A stretch of 64,000 nt of DNA from contig JAFRHL010000034.1 of NCBI GenBank assembly GCA_017433295.1, positions 1 to 64,000 of the forward strand, in the 5' to 3' direction. Positions 57,975 through 64,000 of the stretch are shown here, piece by piece. Positions within the stretch are counted from its first letter, which is position 1. The number at the start of each line of letters is the position of its first letter. Under the pieces are notes generated by a model. That model worked only from the letters and a program-made list of their open reading frames with translations. It had not been told where the DNA came from and did not search any database. This DNA is from Eubacterium sp. Its GTDB lineage: Bacteria > Bacillota > Clostridia > Lachnospirales > Lachnospiraceae. The position numbers and the translations under genes were made by a program.

Positions 57975-58892
57975 TTACCTCATAATAATATACGCCGTAT
58001 ACCCCACATACAAAGCTGCCAGAACTGCACCCTCCAGCCTGGTGACTTTATGCCCGGTTCTGCAGAAGATAAAGATCAGGATGTTGATGATGATCAGCAG
58101 TACCATATCCACCAGCAGATTCATGTCAACGGTGATGGGAGCCAGTGTGGATGCGATACCTACAATAAAGAAGAAGTTAAAGATACAGCTTCCGATGGCG
58201 TTGCCCAGGGCGATGCCGGATTCTCCCTTGCGGGCGGCCATAACGGAGGTGACCAGCTCGGGGAGGGAGGTTCCGATGGCGACTATGGTAAGTCCCACCA
58301 GGGTATCGCTCATGCCGAAGTGCTTGGCTATGATGGTGGCATTATTGACAACAAGCTGTCCGCCCAGGACGATAGCGGCAAGTCCCAGTACAACATAGAC
58401 AAGGCTTAAGGGGATGGGGAGTATCTTTTCCTCCGTTTCCTCAGTTCTATTCTTGAGAGCTCCCTTTACCAGAATGATCATGTAAACAAGGATGGCGGCC
58501 AGCAGGAAAATGCCTTCCGGCCGGCTGATGTGCCCGTCCAGCATCATAAGAAAAAGTACAATGGTGCTTAAAATACTAACCGGCAGGTCTCTGGTCAGTA
58601 TGCCTTTTTGCATGGGGATGTCTGCGACCAGGGCGGCGCAGCCGATAACGGCCAGAAGATTGAAGATATTAGATCCGATGACATTTCCCAGGGAAATGTC
58701 GCTGCTGCCCCGAAGACCGGCGGTGATGCTGACTGCGGCTTCCGGCGCGCTGGTTCCCATAGAGACCAGGGTCAGTCCGATGACGATGGAAGGAACCTTC
58801 AGAGCCCTTGCGATGGAAGAGGAGCCCTCCACAAAGAAATCTGCCCCCTTGATCAATAATACAAAACCTGCAATTAATAAAATGTACTCCAT
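57975..58892 (-). CDS. Calcium/sodium antiporter (CaCA family, YrbG-like)
   Basis: 305 residues from the ATG at 58892 (AGGAGG upstream); a longer frame starts 28 codons earlier within the promoter. Two alpha repeats carry the ion-site motifs GLTLVSMGTSAPEAAVSITAGLRG...GNVIGSNIFNLL (about 38-80) and GLTIVAIGTSLPELVTSVMAARKGESGIALGNAIGSCIFNFFFIVG (about 200-245). About ten membrane helices. It exchanges Na+ or H+ for Ca2+ across the membrane. It is a single-gene unit with its own promoter. Confidence 0.93.
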   Translation of the reverse strand: MEYILLIAGFVLLIKGADFFVEGSSSIARALKVPSIVIGLTLVSMGTSAPEAAVSITAGLRGSSDISLGNVIGSNIFNLLAVIGCAALVADIPMQKGILTRDLPVSILSTIVLFLMMLDGHISRPEGIFLLAAILVYMIILVKGALKNRTEETEEKILPIPLSLVYVVLGLAAIVLGGQLVVNNATIIAKHFGMSDTLVGLTIVAIGTSLPELVTSVMAARKGESGIALGNAIGSCIFNFFFIVGIASTLAPITVDMNLLVDMVLLIIINILIFIFCRTGHKVTRLEGAVLAALYVGYTAYIIMR

Positions 58893-58926
58893 AGTATCCT
58901 CCTGACAGATCGGGATAATAATTAAT

Positions 58927-58972
58927 GAGGCTTTTACCGCACGATTATAGTACGATAAAAGCCTCGCTGCAA
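58927..58972 (-). promoter_or_regulatory. Antiporter promoter within a 10-bp inverted repeat
   Basis: On the minus strand TTGCAG (58972-58967), 17-base spacer, TATAAT (58949-58944). GAGGCTTTTA (58927-58936) and TAAAAGCCTC (58956-58965) form a perfect inverted repeat that encloses the -10 box. Confidence 0.65.
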
Positions 58973-59112
58973 ACAACTTATAAAAGTGGGTAAATACAAG
59001 ACCTACTATATCTTATGCAGAATAATCTTGTCAAGAACTCTCCTGTAAAATGAATGTAAAAATGTGTCATTTAAGGGGCCGTAAATAGCAGCCATCTTAA
59101 TTGGGGTAATAT

Positions 59113-60528
59113 TTAAAGACTTTCCCCGTTTTCCGCTATCACATCTCTGTACCAGAAGGCACTGTCCTTTGCTATCCTGGTGCCGTCTCTGTAATCAATG
59201 TAGATCAGGCCGAAACGGTCATCATAGCCGCTGTGCCATTCATAGTTGTCTGTAAGGGCCCAGTGAAGGTAGGCGATCACGGGAATATCATCCTCGCAGG
59301 CCTTTTTAAGCTGGCCCAGGTAACGGGCCAGGAAATCGATCCGGTCCGGATCGTGAACTTTTCCGTCCAGGAATATACGGTCGTTACAGCTCTGGCCGTT
59401 TTCCGCTATGACAATGGGAAGGCCGTAGCGCTCGTAGATCAGGCGGGGACCCCAGTAAAGGACGCCGGGGGTGATGGGCCATTTCAGGGCAGTTCTGGGG
59501 TAGCCGGGATATTTCTCCGCAAATACGTATTTAGCGGATTCGTTTTCTTTTGCTGCGGTTTTTCCCGGCACAGATGGGTCTTTTTCTAACTGGGCGGGGA
59601 CCATCTCGCTGCCGTTATAAATGTTTAGGCCGATAAAATCCAGAGGCTGACAGATGATCGCAAGATCTGCAGGATCAACCTCTCCTTTAAAAGCGGTCCA
59701 GGGATTCTCCGGATCCTCCGGATAGTACCCGAGGACTACCGGGTCCAGAAACCACTGGTGGTTAAAATACCAGCCTTCGTTCTGCTCTTTTGGAAGAGAG
59801 AGGAAGCTTGCTTCCACCAGGTCCTTAGGGGTCGGGATATCCTTTTGCTCCGTATATGCCAGGGCACCGGTGGAGGCCAGGCCGATTATGGAATCGGGGA
59901 TTATGTCACGGATGACCCGGACTGCCAGGCCATGGGCCAGCATCACATGGTGCCAGGAAAGGAACATTTCTTTTTCCGAGAGAAGGGTGCCGGGGGCATG
60001 GAATCCGTTTCCGTGTCCCAGCCCGATGATGCACTGGGGTTCATTGATGGTCATAAAACGGCGGACCCGTCCTTTGAAATGTGATGCGATGACTTTGGCA
60101 TATTCCTCAAAGGCGTAAGCGGTTTCCCGGTTCAGCCAGCCGCCTTTATAATAAAGGGCCAGGGGCAGGTCCCAGTGGTAGAGGGTGATCCAGGGTTCGA
60201 TTCCCCTTTTCAGGCAGCCGTCTACAACTTTGTCATAATAGGCCAGACCCTTCTGATTTACATCACCGATACCCTCCGGGATCACCCGGGGCCAGCTGAT
60301 GCTGAACCTGTAATGCCGGATGCCCAGTGACTGCATCAGGTCAAGATCTTCTTCAAAACGGTGGTAGGAATCGCAGGCCACGTCGCCGGTGTGACCGTTA
60401 AAGGTTTTGCCCGGCTGATGGCTGAAGGCATCCCAGATGGAGAGACCTTTTCCGTCTTCCCGGGCCCCGCCTTCTATCTGGTAGGAGGCGCTGGCAGCGC
60501 CCCACATGAAATTCTTTGGAAAACTCAT
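59113..60528 (-). CDS. GH1 beta-glucosidase / 6-phospho-beta-glucosidase
   Basis: 471 residues. GH1 hallmarks: FPKNFMWGAASASYQIEGG at the start, RFSISWPRVIPEG, the acid/base Glu in FMTINEPQCI (about 168), and the nucleophile Glu in LPIVIAENGQS (about 373). It cleaves beta-glucosides in the cytosol. The aglycone-side loop that distinguishes 6-phospho substrates is not decisive by eye; pairing with a cellobiose phosphorylase favours unphosphorylated sugars. It follows the GH94 gene by 36 bases in the same operon. AGGAG precedes the ATG. Confidence 0.93.
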   Translation of the reverse strand: MSFPKNFMWGAASASYQIEGGAREDGKGLSIWDAFSHQPGKTFNGHTGDVACDSYHRFEEDLDLMQSLGIRHYRFSISWPRVIPEGIGDVNQKGLAYYDKVVDGCLKRGIEPWITLYHWDLPLALYYKGGWLNRETAYAFEEYAKVIASHFKGRVRRFMTINEPQCIIGLGHGNGFHAPGTLLSEKEMFLSWHHVMLAHGLAVRVIRDIIPDSIIGLASTGALAYTEQKDIPTPKDLVEASFLSLPKEQNEGWYFNHQWFLDPVVLGYYPEDPENPWTAFKGEVDPADLAIICQPLDFIGLNIYNGSEMVPAQLEKDPSVPGKTAAKENESAKYVFAEKYPGYPRTALKWPITPGVLYWGPRLIYERYGLPIVIAENGQSCNDRIFLDGKVHDPDRIDFLARYLGQLKKACEDDIPVIAYLHWALTDNYEWHSGYDDRFGLIYIDYRDGTRIAKDSAFWYRDVIAENGESL

Positions 60529-60564
60529 AATAATACTCCTGAAAATTTATTAATAATAACTGTT

Positions 60565-62997
60565 TTACATGATTACGACTACATCGACATCCTTTGTGTC
60601 ATCCGGCAGCGGGATTGTGTTGCCCTCTATTTCCTGTCCATTCACCTTGAAGGAACGGATACCCTTTTGTGCTCCCGAAGAATTGTCCACTGTGATATGG
60701 TATTTTACCCCCCGGAAGGTCCGGTCGCAGGTGAAATGCTTCAGGGTGTCCGGAATACAGGGATCCACCTTAAGTCCGTCGAGTGTGGGCTGTATACCCA
60801 GGATATACTGGCTCATGCAGGTGAAGGTCCAGGCGGCAGTTCCGGTGAGCCAGCTGTTTTTGCCTTCACCATGATTGACCGCATCTTTTCCGGCTACCAT
60901 TTGACAGTAGGCATAGGGCTCGGTACGGTGGATCTCGCTGATATCCTCCAGATAGACCGGGCAGGTCTTTTTAAATACATCAAAAGCGCGGTTTCCGTGT
61001 CCCAGGACTGTCTCTGCACAGGCGATCCAGGGATTGTTGTGGCAGAAGATACCGGCATTTTCTTTATATCCCGGCGGATAGGAGCTGATCTCGCCCAGCT
61101 CCACGTGATATCTGGTGTAGGCCGGCTGGTTTAATACAATACCAAACTCTGTTTCCAGATGATCTTTTACGCTTTTCAGGGCAGTGGCAGCCTGGCCGGA
61201 TTCTACTCCGATACCTGCCATGATACACATACCCTGGGGCTCGATGAAGATCTTTCCTTCCTCACAGACATGGCTTCCCACCGGATTGGAGAAGGCGTCG
61301 TATGCTCTTACGAACCATTCCCCGTCCCAGCCGGCATCCAGGACAGCGGCTTCCATCTTATGCACTTCTTCGATGGCGGCATCCGCTTCTTCATTGAGTC
61401 CCTGGTGGCGGCAGATCTCTGCGTATTCGTAGCCGTATTTTACAAACATGCCGGCGATAAATACACTTTCTGCCACCGGGCCTTCACTGGGGCCGGTGAT
61501 CTGGAAGCTCTCGCCCGGCACCTCGGAGAAGCAGTTTAAGTTCAGACAGTCATTCCAGTCTGCCCGGCCGATGAGGGGAAGGGCGTGGGGACCCTTGTGG
61601 GTCACGGTATAGTTAAAGCTGCGGCGCAGATGCTCCATCAGGGGACGTGCCTTGCTTTCGTCATTATCGAAGGCGCAGGGTTCGTCAAGAATGGAAAAAT
61701 CACCGGTTTCCCTTAAGTAGGCCGCTGTTCCTGCGATAAGCCAGAGGGGGTCGTCATTAAAACCGCTGCCCACAGCCATGTTTCCCCGCTTGGTGAGAGG
61801 CTGGTACTGGTGGTAGGCGCTGCCGTCCTCAAACTGGGTATTGGCGATGTCGATGATCCTTTCCCGGGCCCGCTCCGGAATCAGGTGGACGAAGCCTAAA
61901 AGATCCTGGCAGGAATCCCTGAAGCCCATGCCCCGGCCCATTCCGCTCTCAAAATAGCTGGCAGACCGGCTCATATTAAAGGTGACCATGCACTGATACT
62001 GGTTCCATACATTTACTATGCGGTTGAGCTTCTCGTCATCGCTGGTGATGGTATAGGTGGAAAGCAGCTTGTCCCAGTAGTCCTTTAACTCTTTGAGGGC
62101 CTGGTCTACCTGCTCATTGGTCTGATATTTTGCCAGCAGGGCATCTGCCGGTTTCTTATTGATAATGCCCGGGGCTTCAAACTTCTGGTCTGTGGGATTC
62201 TCGCAGTAGCCCAGTACAAATATGTAAGAAACAGATTCTCCGGCCGTCAGGGTAGCCTTCAGGTGGTGGCTGCCCACCGGAGCCCAGCCATGGGCTATGC
62301 TGTTACGGCTTTCCCCGGCAAATACGGCCTGCGGGTTATGGGGTCCGTTGTAGAGGCCGACGAAATCGTCTCTGCTGGTATCGAAACCGGCGATTTCGCT
62401 GTTTACGGAGAATACAGCATAATGGTTTCGTCTTTCCCTGTATTCTGTCTTGTGATAAATGGTACTGCCGATGACTTCCACTTCACCGGTGGAGAAGTTT
62501 CTCTGGAAATTGGTGGAGTCGTCCTCGGCGTTCCAGAGACAGAACTCTACGTAGCTGAAAAGATCTACGTCTTTGGCCCGGTCTGACTCATTGGTCAGGG
62601 TGATCCTGGTGATCTCGCAGGAATCGTTGACCGGAACAAAGACTTCCTGTCTGGCGGCAAGATGATTTTTCTTTCCTTCTATAATAGTATAGCCGAGACC
62701 GTGACGGCAGCTGTAATCATCAAGCTCTGTCTGGACCGGCTGCCATCCGGGATTCCAGACGGTATCCTTCTCTTTAATATAGAAGTAATGGCCTCCGCAG
62801 TCCATGGGACTGTTGTTGTAGCGGTAACGGGTCATGCGGAGCAATTTCGCATCTTTATAAAAACAGTATCCTCCGGCTGTGTTGGAGATAAGACGGAAGA
62901 AGTCCCGGGATCCAAGGTAATTGATCCAGGGAAGGGGAGTCCTGGGGGTTGTTATTACATATTCTTTGTTCTGGTCATCAAAGTGTCCGAATTTCAT
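60565..62997 (-). CDS. Cellobiose phosphorylase (GH94)
   Basis: 810 residues from the ATG at 62997 (AAAGGAG upstream), the length of known cellobiose phosphorylases; the frame is open 44 codons further but crosses the operator region. It splits cellobiose with phosphate into glucose-1-phosphate and glucose. [29 protein letters not shown] is the usual start. [21 protein letters not shown] (substrate site), [13 protein letters not shown] (contains the expected general-acid Asp) and [19 protein letters not shown] match GH94. Other GH94 specificities (cellodextrin) are possible but the full-length match favours cellobiose. Confidence 0.92.
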   Translation of the reverse strand: MKFGHFDDQNKEYVITTPRTPLPWINYLGSRDFFRLISNTAGGYCFYKDAKLLRMTRYRYNNSPMDCGGHYFYIKEKDTVWNPGWQPVQTELDDYSCRHGLGYTIIEGKKNHLAARQEVFVPVNDSCEITRITLTNESDRAKDVDLFSYVEFCLWNAEDDSTNFQRNFSTGEVEVIGSTIYHKTEYRERRNHYAVFSVNSEIAGFDTSRDDFVGLYNGPHNPQAVFAGESRNSIAHGWAPVGSHHLKATLTAGESVSYIFVLGYCENPTDQKFEAPGIINKKPADALLAKYQTNEQVDQALKELKDYWDKLLSTYTITSDDEKLNRIVNVWNQYQCMVTFNMSRSASYFESGMGRGMGFRDSCQDLLGFVHLIPERARERIIDIANTQFEDGSAYHQYQPLTKRGNMAVGSGFNDDPLWLIAGTAAYLRETGDFSILDEPCAFDNDESKARPLMEHLRRSFNYTVTHKGPHALPLIGRADWNDCLNLNCFSEVPGESFQITGPSEGPVAESVFIAGMFVKYGYEYAEICRHQGLNEEADAAIEEVHKMEAAVLDAGWDGEWFVRAYDAFSNPVGSHVCEEGKIFIEPQGMCIMAGIGVESGQAATALKSVKDHLETEFGIVLNQPAYTRYHVELGEISSYPPGYKENAGIFCHNNPWIACAETVLGHGNRAFDVFKKTCPVYLEDISEIHRTEPYAYCQMVAGKDAVNHGEGKNSWLTGTAAWTFTCMSQYILGIQPTLDGLKVDPCIPDTLKHFTCDRTFRGVKYHITVDNSSGAQKGIRSFKVNGQEIEGNTIPLPDDTKDVDVVVIM

Positions 62998-63033
62998 AGG
63001 GTGCTTACTCCTTTCCTTTCTTATTAATGAATA

Positions 63034-63049
63034 CGAAAATGCGGTTTCG
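63034..63049. promoter_or_regulatory. LacI-type operator in the phosphorylase leader
   Basis: CGAAAATGCGGTTTCG, palindromic at both ends, about 40 bases before the phosphorylase start codon. It may act as an auxiliary site. Confidence 0.5.
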
Positions 63050-63067
63050 GAATGATGATCAAAACGG

Positions 63068-63081
63068 CGAAACCGATTTCG
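63068..63081. promoter_or_regulatory. LacI-type operator just downstream of the phosphorylase promoter
   Basis: CGAAACCGATTTCG has a near-perfect dyad and sits about 14 bases after the -10 box, over the predicted transcription start, the classic repressor position. Confidence 0.65.
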
Positions 63082-63094
63082 CAGATTTGACTCT

Positions 63095-63124
63095 ATTATA
63101 AATGTATTCAGCCTGAAATGTAAA
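63095..63124 (-). promoter_or_regulatory. Promoter of the cellobiose operon
   Basis: On the minus strand TTTACA (63124-63119), 18-base spacer, TATAAT (63100-63095). Confidence 0.75.
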
Positions 63125-63199
63125 TACACAAATCAATAAGAAAGGGATATTTGTTAATAGTGAACAAAAAATATGAAAAATTATTGTGAAAATTGGTGA

Positions 63200-63228
63200 T
63201 TGACGAATGGCAAAAAAGGATTTAGAAT
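63200..63228 (+). promoter_or_regulatory. Promoter of the LacI regulator gene
   Basis: TTGACG (63200-63205), 17-base spacer, TAGAAT (63223-63228). Confidence 0.7.
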
Positions 63229-63235
63229 ACAGGTA

Positions 63236-63249
63236 CGAAAACGTATTCG
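63236..63249. promoter_or_regulatory. LacI-type operator for autoregulation
   Basis: CGAAAACGTATTCG, the same half-site as the two cellobiose-side boxes, lies just after the regulator's own -10 box. Confidence 0.6.
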
Positions 63250-63292
63250 GAAGGTAGCTTACTGATGAAACCTGTGAAGGAGGGATCTGAAA

Positions 63293-64000
63293 ATGGTTAC
63301 AATCAGAGATATCTCTCGTAAATGCGGCGTTTCTCCTGCTACCGTCAGCAAGGCACTGAATGGCTATGAAGACATCAGCGCCGAAACCATGGAGCTTGTC
63401 AGGCGGACGGCAGCAGAGATGAATTATCTGCCCAATGCCGCGGCCAGACAGCTTAAGACGAACAGCTCCCATAATATCGGAGTGGTTTTTGTCGATGATA
63501 CCATGAGCGGTCTGACACACGAGTATTTTTCTACGATCCTCAACAGCGTGAAGGAGGAGGCGGAGAGCCGGGGATATGACATAACCTTCTTAAGCCAGAA
63601 CATGGGAGAGAGGAAGATGTCATTTCTGGAGCATTGCCGCTACCGCAAATGTGACGGCGTTGTAGTGGCCAACGTGAATTTTGAGAGTGATGCGGTGCTG
63701 GAACTTATCCGCAGCGAAGTGCCGGTGATTACCATCGATTATTCCTATGATAATACCAGCTGTGTTTTATCGGACAATGTGGAAGGGGCCTATGAGCTTA
63801 CATCCCATCTGATCCGGTCCGGCCACAGGAAGATCGCATTTATTCACGGCCAGAAAACCTCCGTCACCATAAAGAGGCTTCTGGGTTTTCACCGGGCCCT
63901 GGAGGATAACGGAATCACGGTTCCTGATTCTTATGTTATTGAAGGAAGATTCCATGATCCCGATCAGGGACGGAAGATCACCAGACAGCTTCTGGATCTT
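63293..64000 (+). CDS. LacI-family transcriptional regulator (partial, runs off the window)
   Basis: The first 236 codons are present and the frame is open at the right edge. The LacI helix-turn-helix is VTIRDISRKCGVSPATVSKALNGYEDISAETMELV (about 2-36), followed by the hinge helix PNAAARQLKTNSSHNIGVVF. The sugar-binding fold continues with EYFSTILNSVKEEAESRGYDITFLSQN and VEGAYELTSHLIRSGHRKIAFIHGQ. GAAGGAGGG precedes the ATG. It is divergent from the cellobiose phosphorylase and beta-glucosidase genes, and operators with one half-site flank both promoters, so it is the probable repressor. A transporter may follow beyond the window. Confidence 0.92.
   Translation, partial: MVTIRDISRKCGVSPATVSKALNGYEDISAETMELVRRTAAEMNYLPNAAARQLKTNSSHNIGVVFVDDTMSGLTHEYFSTILNSVKEEAESRGYDITFLSQNMGERKMSFLEHCRYRKCDGVVVANVNFESDAVLELIRSEVPVITIDYSYDNTSCVLSDNVEGAYELTSHLIRSGHRKIAFIHGQKTSVTIKRLLGFHRALEDNGITVPDSYVIEGRFHDPDQGRKITRQLLDL

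Noticed and set aside
1-64000. CRISPR arrays, retron or diversity-generating elements, integrases, toxin-antitoxin pairs
   Set aside because: No regularly spaced direct repeats, reverse transcriptase, Cas or integrase proteins are visible. The only mobile-element traces are the IS1380 remnant and the 56-58 kb islet.

Overview
The window reads as chromosomal DNA of an anaerobic low-to-mid-GC Firmicute of the Clostridia, most likely a Lachnospiraceae-type gut organism. This rests on strong AGGAGG-type ribosome binding sites, sigma-A promoters of the TTGACA/TATAAT type, the L20-leader/infC/rpmI/rplT operon, a stand-alone AICAR transformylase next to a PurO-type IMP cyclohydrolase, a flavodiiron protein, meso-diaminopimelate dehydrogenase, and many secreted Ig-like, SH3 and glucosaminidase proteins. 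No species can be assigned from the sequence alone.

Layout. 1-2.3 kb: relics of an IS1380-type transposase and a Fn3-type surface protein, then a secreted Ig-like repeat protein. 2.3-9.8 kb: a divergent ATP-grasp-like gene and a complete oligopeptide ABC operon (B-C-D-F-A). 9.8-14.5 kb: a membrane protein and a polar amino-acid ABC transporter followed by ddh. 14.5-18.3 kb: a Gly/Gln-rich lipoprotein, an SNF-type Na+ symporter, an HD-domain gene with a structured leader, a small Cys-rich protein and a secreted protein. 18.3-29 kb: DUF4097-like protein, small alarmone synthetase, pta, FMN reductase-like protein, CYTH protein, PAS-like membrane protein, the purO/purH pair, an orphan TrpX-like lipoprotein and a flavodiiron protein. 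29-38.8 kb: aroA, an EF-G-like GTPase coupled to a small alarmone hydrolase-like HD protein, ACT protein/hom/lysC, pepD and dCMP deaminase. 38.9-40.3 kb: L20 leader-infC-rpmI-rplT. 40.3-44 kb: secreted cell-wall proteins around a tRNA-Leu(AAG). 44-49.5 kb: glf, then an amino-sugar cluster (nagB, glmM, a left-handed beta-helix protein) and yvcK. 49.8-56 kb: thrH, then a TetR/MMPL/heptad-repeat envelope module. 56-58 kb: an accessory islet. 58-64 kb: a CaCA antiporter and a cellobiose module (LacI regulator, GH94 phosphorylase, GH1 beta-glucosidase).

How genes work together. The aspartate family recurs: hom, lysC, ddh, thrH and an ACT protein are all here, ddh sitting behind an amino-acid ABC transporter. 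Alarmone metabolism is represented by a synthetase and a hydrolase-like protein in separate operons. Cellobiose use looks locally controlled: LacI-like boxes lie over both divergent promoters. NagB, GlmM and the beta-helix protein all act around glucosamine phosphates, with yvcK beside them.

The most unusual stretch is 56.1-57.95 kb. Three copies of one element share a conserved core of about 70 bp, but each is enclosed by inverted-repeat arms of its own sequence. The arms differ between copies and stay complementary within each copy. A fourth, unrelated 161-bp palindrome and a frameshifted Rpn/YhgA-family nuclease lie among them. I do not recognise this element family from the sequence, and its novelty could not be checked here.
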